NCBI RefSeq assembly: GCF_035207705.1
Contig: NZ_CP128187.1
Coordinates: forward strand, 4,030,001 to 4,094,000
Direction: 5' to 3'
Origin: Maribacter sp. BPC-D8
GTDB lineage: Bacteria > Bacteroidota > Bacteroidia > Flavobacteriales > Flavobacteriaceae
DNA: 64,000 nucleotides
Below, piece after piece: positions 9,674 to 18,168 of this stretch. Within the stretch, counting starts at the first letter, position 1. Every line of letters begins with the position of its first letter. The notes under the pieces are model-generated. The model did no database searches, was not told the DNA's origin, and was given only the letters and a program-made list of their open reading frames with translations. The position numbers were made by a program, and so were the translations under genes.

Positions 9674-10885
9674 TTGAAAGAAAAAATATCCATAACAGCC
9701 ATAGCTTCGATGTCACCTTTAGGTAGTACATTAGAAGAAACTTGGGCGGCTTATCAGAATAATGAACATTACTTTTCATTGGTTGAAGCGAATGAATGTA
9801 AATCTTGGGTTGCGCCATTATCACAATCTGCAAGATTAAAAGTAGATGAACTTAGAGCATCTGATAGTAAATACAAAAAATTAGATGATAGTGTACTATT
9901 CGCAATGGTAGCTTCAAGAATGGCAGTGAAGCAATCAGGTTGGGAAAATGCCGCTGAATTCGGAATTAACATGGGCTCGTCTCGTGGGGCAACAAAACTA
10001 TTTGAGCAGTATCATTCAGAGTATTTAGAAACAGGTATTTCATCAACTTTAAGTTCACCAACAACTACATTGGGTAATATATCTTCATGGGTTTCTCATG
10101 ATTTAGGGGCAACCGGACCAGAAATATCACATTCCATAACCTGTTCAACAGGTTTGCACTCGGTATTGAACGGAGTGGCTTGGCTAAATAGCGGAATGGC
10201 GACTAAGTTTTTGGTAGGTGCAAGTGAAGCTCCGCTGACCAATTTCACCATTGCCCAAATGAAGGCATTGAAAATTTACGCAAAAGCACCCGAGTCAAAT
10301 TCTAGTTCGGTAGTCGATACATCAACGGTAGTTGAGCGTAGCCGAAACTACCCGTGCCAAGCACTAAACCTAAAGAAAGAATACAATTCTATGATTTTAG
10401 GCGAAGCTGCATCAGTAGCATGTCTAGAAACGGGAGTGGTAAAAAATGCCTTGGCAATAATAGATGGAGTAGGGTATGCAACAGAAATATTGAAACATAA
10501 TACGTCTATTTCAGCAAACGCCGTATGTTTTCAGAAATCTATGAAAATGGCTTTGGGCGATTTAGATGTTGCTGAGGTAGATGCCATTGTAATGCATGCG
10601 CCTGGCACCATAAAAGGAGATTCATCAGAATATAATGCCATTCAAGAAGTTTTTGGCGATGTTATGCCTCAACTAACAACCAATAAATGGAAAATAGGGC
10701 ATACGTTCGCTACCTCGGGTATGCTGAATCTAGAGTTGGCAGTTTTAATGTTGCAAAACAATACGATGGTTTCTGTCCCTTTTTTAGAGAAGAAATCTAA
10801 AAATAGAAACCTTAAAAAAATACTTGTAAATGCAGTAGGTTTTGGTGGTAATGCAGTGAGTATTTTAGTAAGTAAAAACGAATAA
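9674..10885 (+). CDS. Beta-ketoacyl-ACP synthase-like protein of the biotin locus
   Basis: This 403-residue thiolase-fold protein keeps the KAS triad: Cys157 in SITCSTGLHS, His308 in VMHAPGT followed by KGDSSE, and His343 in KWKIGHTFATSG. It should therefore be condensation-competent. It starts with TTG at 9674, 8 bases after bioA, and precedes bioB. No bioC, bioH, bioG, bioW or bioI is in the window, so a role in making or channelling the pimeloyl chain is plausible but inferred. Residues about 206-225 (SNSSSVVDTSTVVERSRN region) look like an insertion and are encoded partly by a palindromic repeat. Confidence 0.82.
   Translation: MKEKISITAIASMSPLGSTLEETWAAYQNNEHYFSLVEANECKSWVAPLSQSARLKVDELRASDSKYKKLDDSVLFAMVASRMAVKQSGWENAAEFGINMGSSRGATKLFEQYHSEYLETGISSTLSSPTTTLGNISSWVSHDLGATGPEISHSITCSTGLHSVLNGVAWLNSGMATKFLVGASEAPLTNFTIAQMKALKIYAKAPESNSSSVVDTSTVVERSRNYPCQALNLKKEYNSMILGEAASVACLETGVVKNALAIIDGVGYATEILKHNTSISANAVCFQKSMKMALGDLDVAEVDAIVMHAPGTIKGDSSEYNAIQEVFGDVMPQLTTNKWKIGHTFATSGMLNLELAVLMLQNNTMVSVPFLEKKSKNRNLKKILVNAVGFGGNAVSILVSKNE
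10325..10355 (+). repeat. Palindromic repeat inside the ketoacyl-synthase gene
   Basis: Arms ACGGTAGTT and AACTACCCGT pair with a single bulged base around a GAGCGTAGCCGA centre. A partial direct copy, CGGTAGTCGA, lies about 16 bases upstream (about 10308-10317). The core resembles the GAGCG(T/C)AG(T/C)CGA palindromes I recall as common intergenic repeats of Flavobacteriia; that is recollection, not a search. Here it is translated in frame. Confidence 0.6.
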
Positions 10886-10965
10886 AGTAAGTTAAAAGAT
10901 AACAGATATAGCGGTGTGGTAATTTTTTTAAAACCTACCAATTATTTTTTCAATTTAAATTCCGT

Positions 10966-10973
10966 TATTTTTG
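10966..10973 (+). promoter_or_regulatory. Possible -7 element upstream of bioB
   Basis: TATTTTTG matches the Bacteroidota -7 consensus and lies 25 bases before the bioB ATG, a normal leader distance. No TTG is present at the usual -33 spacing, so support is partial. Confidence 0.35.
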
Positions 10974-10998
10974 AACCCTGGTAACAACCTAAGATTAT

Positions 10999-12093
10999 AT
11001 GAGCGAAGCAAGACACAATTGGTCAAAAGAAGAAATTTTAGAAATATATAATATGCCTTTAATGGAGCTACTTTATGAAGCTGCAACTGTGCATAGAAAA
11101 AATCATGACCCTAATACGGTACAAGTTTCTACCTTACTTTCTATTAAAACTGGTGGTTGTCCAGAAGATTGTGGCTATTGTCCGCAAGCTGCTCGTTACC
11201 ACACCGACATTGAAGGGAATGACCTTATGGCTGTTTCTCAGGTTAAAGCTCAAGCGCTTAGAGCAAAAGCATCAGGTAGTTCTCGTGTATGTATGGGTGC
11301 TGCATGGCGAAATGTAAAAGATGGTCCTGAGTTTGATCAAGTTTTAGAAATGGTGCGTACCATTAACAAGCTTGACATGGAGGTTTGTTGTACTTTGGGT
11401 ATGATTACCGAGAATCAGGCAAAACGTTTAGCAGAAGCAGGCTTATATGCTTACAATCACAATTTAGATACTTCAGAAGATTATTATAAAGATGTAATTT
11501 CTACTCGTGCCTTTGAGGATCGTTTAGATACTATAGAAAATGTTCGTAAAAGTAATGTTACTGTTTGTAGCGGTGGTATTATTGGTATGGGTGAAGAGTT
11601 AGAAGATAGAGCAGGTATGTTAGTTGCTTTGACTTCATTGAATCCGCAACCAGAATCAGTGCCGATTAACGCACTAGTTGCTGTAGAAGGTACGCCAATG
11701 GAAGACATTGAGCCGGTTTCTATTTGGGATATGATTCGTATGGTAGCAACTACCAGAATTGTAATGCCAGAAACGCAAGTACGTTTATCTGCAGGTAGAA
11801 CTGAAATGAGTAGAGAAGGGCAGGCAATGTGTTTCTTTGCCGGTGCAAATTCTATTTTTGCAGGCGATAAATTGTTGACTACTCCGAATCCTGATGTAAA
11901 TGAGGATATGGCGATGTTCAAGATGTTAGGTTTAAATCCGCAAAAACCATTTACGAAAGTATCACAGCCTAAAACGGTAGAAGCAGAAGATTCTCAACTA
12001 GACTCTTTAGGTGAAAAACCAAAATGGTCTAGACCAGGTCACTCTATTGAACGTAATGAAACTGCAAAGCAGAAGGCTAAAGTTATTGACTAA
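10999..12093 (+). CDS. bioB: Biotin synthase (BioB)
   Basis: This 364-residue radical-SAM enzyme inserts sulphur into dethiobiotin. It carries the cluster motif CPEDCGYC (Cys54, Cys58, Cys61) and a second conserved region with VCMGAAWR and EVCCTLGM, whose cysteines match those of the BioB auxiliary cluster. RLSAGR near residue 264 supplies the Arg ligand known from BioB. The C-terminal 45 residues are charged and lack motifs. A 113-bp gap separates it from the ketoacyl-synthase gene and may hold its own promoter. Confidence 0.97.
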   Translation: MSEARHNWSKEEILEIYNMPLMELLYEAATVHRKNHDPNTVQVSTLLSIKTGGCPEDCGYCPQAARYHTDIEGNDLMAVSQVKAQALRAKASGSSRVCMGAAWRNVKDGPEFDQVLEMVRTINKLDMEVCCTLGMITENQAKRLAEAGLYAYNHNLDTSEDYYKDVISTRAFEDRLDTIENVRKSNVTVCSGGIIGMGEELEDRAGMLVALTSLNPQPESVPINALVAVEGTPMEDIEPVSIWDMIRMVATTRIVMPETQVRLSAGRTEMSREGQAMCFFAGANSIFAGDKLLTTPNPDVNEDMAMFKMLGLNPQKPFTKVSQPKTVEAEDSQLDSLGEKPKWSRPGHSIERNETAKQKAKVID

Positions 12094-12119
12094 GGTCACA
12101 TTAATACTTTTTTAAGAAA

Positions 12120-12146
12120 TTGTTTTGGTATCGTTAATTACCTTTG
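12120..12146 (+). promoter_or_regulatory. Promoter for the cupin-like gene
   Basis: TTG at 12120-12122, a 16-base spacer, then TACCTTTG at 12139-12146 matches the Bacteroidota promoter pattern with a slightly short spacer. The start codon follows 24 bases later. Confidence 0.5.
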
Positions 12147-12170
12147 GCTTCCCTAAAAAACCAAGTGTAA

Positions 12171-13031
12171 TTGAAGTTAGCAGATATTCCGAGGGTAAAA
12201 CATATTACTAAGGACAACTTTATTAACGACTACTTTAAGCCTCAAAAACCTGTTGTTTTAGAACAGGCAATTGAAGACTGGCCTGCTTATAACAAGTGGA
12301 ATCTAGACTATATTAAAGAAGTAGCCGGAGATATTACTGTGCCTTTGTATGATGATAGACCGGTGCAGCATAAAGATGGTTTTAATGAACCACATGCCAA
12401 AATGAAAATGGCAGCGTATGTTGATTTATTAAAGAAGGAGCCGACCAAGTATAGAATTTTTCTTTGGAATATTTTAAAGGAAGTGCCTGCGTTACAGAAA
12501 GATTATAAGTTCCCAGACTTCGGATTAAGACTTTTAAAAGGAGTGCCAATGATGTTTTTCGGCGGACGAGACTCGTACACTTTCATGCATTACGATATCG
12601 ATTTTGCTAATATTTTTCATTTTCATTTCAATGGAGAAAAGGAAGTAGTATTGTTTCCTCAGTCAGAAACCGAAAAGCTTTATAAAGTTCCGCATTCTCT
12701 AATTACACATGAGAGTATAGATTTCTCGAATCCGGATTATGATAAGTGGCCTGCTTTGAAAAAAGCAAACGGATTTAAAACGACCCTTTCTCATGGTGAA
12801 GTTTTATATATGCCAGAAGGTTATTGGCACTATATGAAATACAATACTCCTGGTTTCTCAATGAGTTTACGAGGGTTAGCGCGTAATCCTAAGAATTTAG
12901 CTAAAGCATCGTATAACATTGTAATAATGCGTTACTATGATGTGCTAATGCGCAAATTAAAAGGGCAAGATTGGATAGATTGGAAAAACAAAGAAGCCAT
13001 ATCTAGAACCAACAAAAATCAAAAAGTGTAA
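12171..13031 (+). CDS. Cupin-8/JmjC-like 2-oxoglutarate dioxygenase family protein
   Basis: This 286-residue protein resembles JmjC-like cupins. Residues near 140 give MHYDIDF, the HxD iron-binding motif, and GYWHYMKY near 225 supplies the distal His. FHFHFNGEKEVVLFP is the strand pattern typical of the fold. These enzymes hydroxylate proteins or small molecules using Fe(II) and 2-oxoglutarate. It starts with TTG at 12171, a start supported by the promoter-like element just upstream and by the N-terminal alignment (KPVVLEQAIEDWPA). It converges on recX with an 18-base gap. The substrate is unknown. Confidence 0.8.
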   Translation: MKLADIPRVKHITKDNFINDYFKPQKPVVLEQAIEDWPAYNKWNLDYIKEVAGDITVPLYDDRPVQHKDGFNEPHAKMKMAAYVDLLKKEPTKYRIFLWNILKEVPALQKDYKFPDFGLRLLKGVPMMFFGGRDSYTFMHYDIDFANIFHFHFNGEKEVVLFPQSETEKLYKVPHSLITHESIDFSNPDYDKWPALKKANGFKTTLSHGEVLYMPEGYWHYMKYNTPGFSMSLRGLARNPKNLAKASYNIVIMRYYDVLMRKLKGQDWIDWKNKEAISRTNKNQKV

Positions 13032-13049
13032 ACTGAAAAGGGATGCCTA

Positions 13050-13535
13050 TTATTTAATAAGCTCAAATGTTTTCTCATACACCAAATGACTTTCCCAACC
13101 ACGGTATAAAAGATAATCTGCTAATTTTTTTCTTCGCTTTTGAATATTGGTTTCGGTAATCTGCCGTAATCTTTTGTGAGCTAAATCATCTAAAGCTGTC
13201 AGGTAAGCATCGGGCTCAATTTCTTTTAAGGCGGTGGTAATATTATATTTAGAGATGTTTCTAAATTTCAGTTCTCTTACAATTCTATTTTTGCCCCATT
13301 TTTTAATGTTGAATTTTCCACGGGCAAAACTTTTGGCAAAGCGTTCTTCATTTAAAAATCGGTCTTCGATTAGTTGGGCGATAATAGTATCTACTGCTAA
13401 TGGTATCATACCCATTTCTTTCAATTTCGAAACCACTTCTTTGTGGCAGCGATCCTGGTAAGCACAGTAGCTTTCTATTTTTTTTGTGGCTTCTTGAACA
13501 GTGTAGCCTTTAGTTTTTTGATTCATGTAGTTCAA
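13050..13535 (-). CDS. recX: Regulatory protein RecX
   Basis: This 161-residue, mostly helical, basic protein has the three-repeat RecX layout, with signatures CHKEVVSKLKEMG, IEDRFLNEERFAKSFARGK and KWGKNRIVRELK. RecX binds RecA filaments and limits recombinase activity. recA is not in the window. Two in-frame ATGs lie three codons apart (13535 and 13526), and either could be the start. It is the only gene on this strand before the outer-membrane protein gene and appears monocistronic. Confidence 0.92.
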   Translation of the reverse strand: MNYMNQKTKGYTVQEATKKIESYCAYQDRCHKEVVSKLKEMGMIPLAVDTIIAQLIEDRFLNEERFAKSFARGKFNIKKWGKNRIVRELKFRNISKYNITTALKEIEPDAYLTALDDLAHKRLRQITETNIQKRRKKLADYLLYRGWESHLVYEKTFELIK

Positions 13536-13582
13536 AAATAGTAAACCAATAGTATTTTTAAACGTTTATTACATGTGCTAAT

Positions 13583-14776
13583 TTATAAAAAGTTATAGCC
13601 AAGCACTATAGAAAGCACTTTGTAATCAGACGAAATAGCCGCATAGTTACTGAGTAATGCTCTTCTAGGGTTATAGTTTAGTTTAATACTAGCATTTTTG
13701 TGAGCAAAACCTAATCCAAAATTAAAAGAAGTGCGAGGTGCGATTTCAAAATCGCTACTAGATTCAAAATCTATCTTAGAATCTAAAGCTGTGTCAATTT
13801 GAAATGCAGAATTTAAAAATATTTTAGAGTCGGGATTAAGAAAAAAGTAATGTCTGACTCCTATAGAAGTTTCAATTGATTTGTAATCTACTGAGACCTT
13901 TTGAAATTCTAATTGTTTTTGACCTTCAAATGTTTGATACATAGGTTGGATAAACAATGACCATTTGTTTTTGTTAAAAGGTAAAATAGCTTCAAGCTCG
14001 ACACCAAATCTTATACTAGAGTTGTTTTCTAGCTCGAAATTAGTACTTGATTGAGGTGACTTAAAATTCATAGAGGCAGAATTTAAACCAGCGCGAATGC
14101 CTAAATTAAATACGTCTTTATTATCCCTTTTAGAAGTAGTGGGGATTACGTAATTAGGATTTTTACATTGATTGTATGAGGTAAAAAACGAAAGTAATTC
14201 AGATTTTTTATAATCAGTAGATTTTACATCGTTAAGAGATAAGTTTCCACATTTTAAGTCATCCCACAATTGTTTTTTATATTCAGTATTCTCTCCAATA
14301 CGATTGTTTTCGGTGAGGTATTTTTTATAAATTAATTGTGTTGTAGAAGCATTGTTTAGGTTGTAAAAGAACCTTATTAGATTACTATCTTCATAATAAA
14401 ATAAATTTGCATCACCATCAACTAACTGTTCAAGAAATAAGGTTTCTGGTGTGAATTCAGCTTCTTTTATTTTGCTTAATCTTTTCAGAATCGATTTAGA
14501 CCTATCTATTTTAATCTCTTTTCTAATATACTTTTTTCCGTTTTCAATTGAGAATTCGGCTATGTTGTAGATTCCACCATCTTGTACTTCAGCATTTGAA
14601 TCAATTTTATATTCAAATTTTGTTGGATTGTTTTTCCAGCCGTTGTTCTTAATAAAACAATTTATCTTTTCTCCAGAATTATCAATAATATAGCCTGGTT
14701 CAAAAGTAATTTGGGCAAAGGTGTTGAAACTCAAAAAACTCAATAGAAATATAGATAGATATTTTTTCATCTTCAA
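13583..14776 (-). CDS. Secreted outer-membrane beta-barrel protein of unknown function
   Basis: This 397-residue protein has a signal peptide (MKMKKYLSIFLLSFLSFNTFAQ). The first ~200 residues form a mixed domain containing the FEPGYIIDNSGEKINCFIKN type start often seen in flavobacterial surface proteins. The last ~180 residues show alternating hydrophobic strands (for example LFIQPMYQTFEG, KVLSIVLGYNFL) ending in an aromatic residue pattern expected of an outer-membrane barrel. No ligand or enzyme motif is visible. It stands alone downstream of the RNase G terminator. Confidence 0.72.
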   Translation of the reverse strand: MKMKKYLSIFLLSFLSFNTFAQITFEPGYIIDNSGEKINCFIKNNGWKNNPTKFEYKIDSNAEVQDGGIYNIAEFSIENGKKYIRKEIKIDRSKSILKRLSKIKEAEFTPETLFLEQLVDGDANLFYYEDSNLIRFFYNLNNASTTQLIYKKYLTENNRIGENTEYKKQLWDDLKCGNLSLNDVKSTDYKKSELLSFFTSYNQCKNPNYVIPTTSKRDNKDVFNLGIRAGLNSASMNFKSPQSSTNFELENNSSIRFGVELEAILPFNKNKWSLFIQPMYQTFEGQKQLEFQKVSVDYKSIETSIGVRHYFFLNPDSKIFLNSAFQIDTALDSKIDFESSSDFEIAPRTSFNFGLGFAHKNASIKLNYNPRRALLSNYAAISSDYKVLSIVLGYNFL

Positions 14777-14823
14777 TTGAAATGGTTAAGATTAGTTAAT
14801 ATGCCTCCTTCATTTTTGGAAAC

Positions 14824-14858
14824 AAAAAAAGCGACTCCCTAAGGAAATCGCTTTTTTT
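14824..14858 (-). terminator. Rho-independent terminator after rng
   Basis: AAAAAAAGCGA and TCGCTTTTTTT form a perfect 11-bp stem around a 13-base loop, immediately after the rng stop. T-runs on both sides would allow termination in either direction. Confidence 0.85.
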
Positions 14859-14859
14859 A

Positions 14860-16410
14860 TTAATATATTGTTTTGCCGTCTTTGTTTTTAAAACGGTACT
14901 CAAGATACGTATACGCATCACGCGGCTGAATTTTAATCCATCTTTTGTATTCTAAGAACCATTTTGTTCTCATTGATGGAAAACCTTTTGTTATATAGGC
15001 TGCTATAAACGGGTGTATATTTAGAGATATACTGTTGTCTTTTGCAGGTCCTTTAAGGAGTTTTTCAAGGTCCGATGTAATTTTATCTATTAAAACAATA
15101 GGTGCTTCCACCTCTTTCCCTGCATTGTTAGGGTCCTCTTCTGTTGTTTTAATATTCATTTCAGGTCGTACCCTTTGTCGGGTAATCTGAATTAAACCAA
15201 ATTTACTAGGAGGTAGTATTTTGTGCTTGGCTCGATCATCTTTCATCTCATCTCTAAGATGTTCAAATAGCCTTTTTCTATGTTGTGGTTTTACCATATC
15301 GATAAAATCTACAACTATAATACCGCCCATATCACGAAGACGTAACTGTCTTGCAATCTCTGATGCGGATAAAAGATTTACCTCTAGGGCAGTGTCTTCT
15401 TGGTTTTTGGCTTTGTTGGATCTGTTACCACTGTTAACGTCTATTACATGAAGTGCTTCTGTATGCTCTATAATTAAATAGGCGCCTTTGCTCATTGCGG
15501 CAGTACGGCCAAAAGACGTTTTAATTTGTCTTTCAATACCAAATTTCTCAAAAATAGGTACGTTGTTGTTATTGTAGTGCTTAACGATGCTCTCTTTTTC
15601 AGGAGCAATTTCCGACACATAATCCTTAATTTCATTGTATAAGGTGTCGTCATCTACATGTATTCCAGTAAAACTATCATTGAATACATCTCTTAAAATA
15701 GAAGATGCTCTATTGAGTTCTACGAATACTTTTGATGGTGTTTGAGCACGTTGTAATTTTTTACACATTGCTGTCCATTTGTTCAGCAAGTTTTCTAGAT
15801 CTTTGTCCAGTTCTGCAACTTTTTGTCCTTCTGCGACTGTTCTAATGATAACACCAAAACCTTTAGGTTTAATGCTTCTAACGAGTCTTTTTAACCTGTC
15901 TTTTTCTTCTTTGCTCGCTATCTTTTGAGATACAGATACACGGTCAGAAAAAGGAACCATTACCAAGTAACGTCCGGCAATTGATAGCTCAGAACTAATT
16001 CTTGGTCCTTTAGTAGATATAGGTTCTTTTACAATTTGAACCAATAATGATTGGTTCGCTTTTATGACATCGGTAATAACACCGTTTTTGTCAATATCGG
16101 TTTCGGTCGGGAAATTTCCTAAAGTGTAATCATTTAGTTTTCCTGTGCTCACTTGTTTAATGAACTTAAGCATGGAAGATAACTGCGGACCAAGGTCGTG
16201 GTAATGCAAGAATGCATCTTTCTCATAACCAACGTTTACAAACGCTGCGTTAAGTCCGGTAACCGGCTTTCTGATTTTGGCAAGAAAAATGTCGCCTACA
16301 GAAAAGTCGTTACTATTTTCTTCTTTATGCAGTTCAGTGAGTTTTCCGTCCTTTAACAAGGCAAAGTCAACAGATTGGGAACTAGATCTTACGATTAATT
16401 CTCTATTCAC
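14860..16410 (-). CDS. rng: Ribonuclease E/G family protein (RNase G)
   Basis: This 516-residue protein begins with MNRELIVRSSS and an S1-like RNA-binding region (FSVGDIFLAKIRKPVTGLNA, about 40-60). The catalytic metal site is visible as HVIDVNSG and VVDFIDM. RNase G cleaves single-stranded 5' regions of rRNA and mRNA. The protein contains only one cysteine and lacks the CPxCxG zinc-link that joins subunits in E. coli RNase E/G; the corresponding region reads TEEDPNNAGKEVEAP. There is no long RNase E-type C-terminal scaffold. Confidence 0.93.
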   Translation of the reverse strand: MNRELIVRSSSQSVDFALLKDGKLTELHKEENSNDFSVGDIFLAKIRKPVTGLNAAFVNVGYEKDAFLHYHDLGPQLSSMLKFIKQVSTGKLNDYTLGNFPTETDIDKNGVITDVIKANQSLLVQIVKEPISTKGPRISSELSIAGRYLVMVPFSDRVSVSQKIASKEEKDRLKRLVRSIKPKGFGVIIRTVAEGQKVAELDKDLENLLNKWTAMCKKLQRAQTPSKVFVELNRASSILRDVFNDSFTGIHVDDDTLYNEIKDYVSEIAPEKESIVKHYNNNNVPIFEKFGIERQIKTSFGRTAAMSKGAYLIIEHTEALHVIDVNSGNRSNKAKNQEDTALEVNLLSASEIARQLRLRDMGGIIVVDFIDMVKPQHRKRLFEHLRDEMKDDRAKHKILPPSKFGLIQITRQRVRPEMNIKTTEEDPNNAGKEVEAPIVLIDKITSDLEKLLKGPAKDNSISLNIHPFIAAYITKGFPSMRTKWFLEYKRWIKIQPRDAYTYLEYRFKNKDGKTIY

Positions 16411-16540
16411 CTGAATATATTTTTAGTCGTTTCGCCTATTAAAATAGGGAACGAACTGATTAAACAATACCATAGACAAATACAAATGTACTTGCCGAAA
16501 TCCGAATTATGGATCTCTATGTCAATGAACGTATTTTAAA

Positions 16541-16573
16541 AAGAAAAAGTAGTTATTAAAACTACTTTTTCTT
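16541..16573 (-). terminator. Terminator overlapping the 3' end of the 29-residue basic-protein gene
   Basis: A perfect 14-bp inverted repeat (AAGAAAAAGTAGTT and AACTACTTTTTCTT, 5-base loop) begins inside the last codons and stop of the small gene on the minus strand. It is followed by T-rich sequence, so the stop codon lies within the terminator stem. Confidence 0.8.
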
Positions 16574-16651
16574 GTGTCGGTTAGCTCTTCTACGCTTCTT
16601 GCGCTTGTGTGTAGCTACCTTATGTCTCTTTCTTTTCTTACCGCTTGGCAT
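16562..16651 (-). CDS. 29-residue highly basic protein, ribosomal-protein-like
   Basis: Translation gives 29 residues starting MPSGKKRKRHKVATHKRKKR and ending RHKKK; about 60% are Lys or Arg. The composition and length resemble small rRNA-binding proteins such as the bS22 or AURKAIP1/COX24-type basic peptides, and I recall near-identical ORFs throughout Bacteroidota. Exact family membership is unverified. It lies 22 bases downstream of the HU gene, on the same strand, so the two may be cotranscribed, and it ends within a strong terminator. Confidence 0.75.
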   Translation of the reverse strand: MPSGKKRKRHKVATHKRKKRRRANRHKKK

Positions 16652-16673
16652 AAAGTTCTTTTTTTAAGATTAA

Positions 16674-16964
16674 TTATTTTACGTGTACGTTGCTCTTAAC
16701 TCCTTCTACAAAAACCTTTGCAGGCTTAAATGCTGGAATGTTGTGAGCGGGTATTTTAATAGTTGTGTTTTTGGAAATATTTCTACCGGTCTTTTCGGCT
16801 CTAGTTTTAATGATAAAACTACCAAAACCTCTTAGGTAAACATTATCACCACTTTCTAATGATGTTTTTACCTCTTCCATAAAAGACTCAACAGTTGCCT
16901 GTACATCTCCTTTTTCAATTCCCAGCTTATCTGAGATCTTCGATACAATTTCCGCTTTCGTCAT
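16674..16964 (-). CDS. HU/IHF family DNA-binding protein
   Basis: This 96-residue histone-like protein starts MTKAEIVSKISDKLG and carries the signature LRGFGSFIIKTRAEKTGRN plus the DNA-arm motif IPAHNIPAFKPAK. HU proteins bend DNA and shape the nucleoid. Length and all conserved positions are normal. The small basic protein gene lies directly downstream. A TATATTTG -7 element occurs about 40 bases upstream of its ATG. Confidence 0.95.
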   Translation of the reverse strand: MTKAEIVSKISDKLGIEKGDVQATVESFMEEVKTSLESGDNVYLRGFGSFIIKTRAEKTGRNISKNTTIKIPAHNIPAFKPAKVFVEGVKSNVHVK

Positions 16965-17002
16965 CTTTCAATATTAGATTTTCTGTATGTTTTTTCGGGT
17001 TG

Positions 17003-17010
17003 CAAATATA
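17003..17010 (-). promoter_or_regulatory. -7 element for the HU gene
   Basis: On the minus strand this reads TATATTTG, a perfect Bacteroidota -7 box, 38 bases upstream of the HU ATG. A -33 TTG at standard spacing is not evident. Confidence 0.5.
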
Positions 17011-17091
17011 TAAATTAAATTCAATCTTTCTTTCTAATGGGTTAATTTTAAGTGTATAAACTGCTACTTTTATCACTTAGTATAGAATAGC

Positions 17092-18141
17092 ATGTCATTT
17101 TCGAGTAAAATTTTAGATTGGTATCATGAAAATAAGCGCAGTTTACCATGGCGCGCAAGTACTGATCCATACAAAATTTGGCTATCAGAAATTATTCTTC
17201 AACAAACACGTGTAGCTCAGGGAACCCCGTATTACTTGAGTTTTGTAGAAAATTTCCCCACGGTTTATGATCTTGCCAATGCGAATGAAGAACAAGTTTT
17301 AAAACTTTGGCAAGGACTCGGGTATTATTCGCGAGCTAGAAATCTTCATGCAGCTGCAAAAATGGTGGTCGAGCAGTATGATGGTAAATTTCCTGATAAT
17401 TATAAGAAACTTTTAACACTGAAAGGTGTCGGTGACTATACCGCAAGTGCCATTTCGTCTATTTGTTTCAATGAAGCGCAAGCCGTAGTAGACGGAAATG
17501 TGTATCGAGTACTCTCTAGATACTATGGTATAGATACTCCTATTAATAGTACAGAGGGTATCAAATATTTTAAAAGCTTGGCTCAAAAAGTCATGGATCC
17601 CGCTAATATTCGAGATTATAATCAAGGTATTATGGAGTTTGGAGCCATACAATGCTCCCCAAAAAAGCCATTATGTTTGCATTGTCCTTTAAATGATAGT
17701 TGCGTTGCTCTAGAAAAAGGCTTGGTAGATACTTTGCCAGTGAAGTTAAAGAAGACAAAAGTGCGTAATCGGTACTTCAATTTTCTTATACCTATATATA
17801 AGGATGCTAAAGGGAATCAATTTACAAGTATACATCAAAGAATCGGTAAAGGTATTTGGCAGAATCTATGGCAGTTTCCTTTATTAGAGTCAGATAATGT
17901 ATTAGAAATAGACGATGTCACTATTAGGTATAAAGAAGTACTTGGTGATATGAAGTCTAACGAGATAATAGTATACAATGTAAATGCAATCGTTCATAAA
18001 TTGTCGCATCAACATCTGCATACGAAGTTCTGGATAGTATATATAAATGATGATTTTGCAGATAAGATTCCCGTTGAAAAAATAAGTGATTTTCCGGTGC
18101 CAGTTTTAATCGCAGATTTTATCAAAGCATTTAAATTTTAG
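17092..18141 (+). CDS. mutY: A/G-specific adenine glycosylase (MutY)
   Basis: This 349-residue DNA-repair enzyme removes adenine mispaired with 8-oxoguanine. It has the catalytic Glu33 in LSEIILQQTRV, the helix-hairpin-helix LKGVGDYTASA, Asp134 in VVDGNVYRV, and the iron-sulphur ligands Cys188, Cys195, Cys198 and Cys204 with MutY spacing. A NUDIX-like 8-oxoG recognition domain occupies the C-terminal third. It starts the conserved flavobacterial block mutY-ssb-gldE-gldD; ssb follows after 27 bases. Confidence 0.96.
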   Translation: MSFSSKILDWYHENKRSLPWRASTDPYKIWLSEIILQQTRVAQGTPYYLSFVENFPTVYDLANANEEQVLKLWQGLGYYSRARNLHAAAKMVVEQYDGKFPDNYKKLLTLKGVGDYTASAISSICFNEAQAVVDGNVYRVLSRYYGIDTPINSTEGIKYFKSLAQKVMDPANIRDYNQGIMEFGAIQCSPKKPLCLHCPLNDSCVALEKGLVDTLPVKLKKTKVRNRYFNFLIPIYKDAKGNQFTSIHQRIGKGIWQNLWQFPLLESDNVLEIDDVTIRYKEVLGDMKSNEIIVYNVNAIVHKLSHQHLHTKFWIVYINDDFADKIPVEKISDFPVPVLIADFIKAFKF

Positions 18142-18168
18142 TACTTTTGATTTTTATATCTTTAAGTT

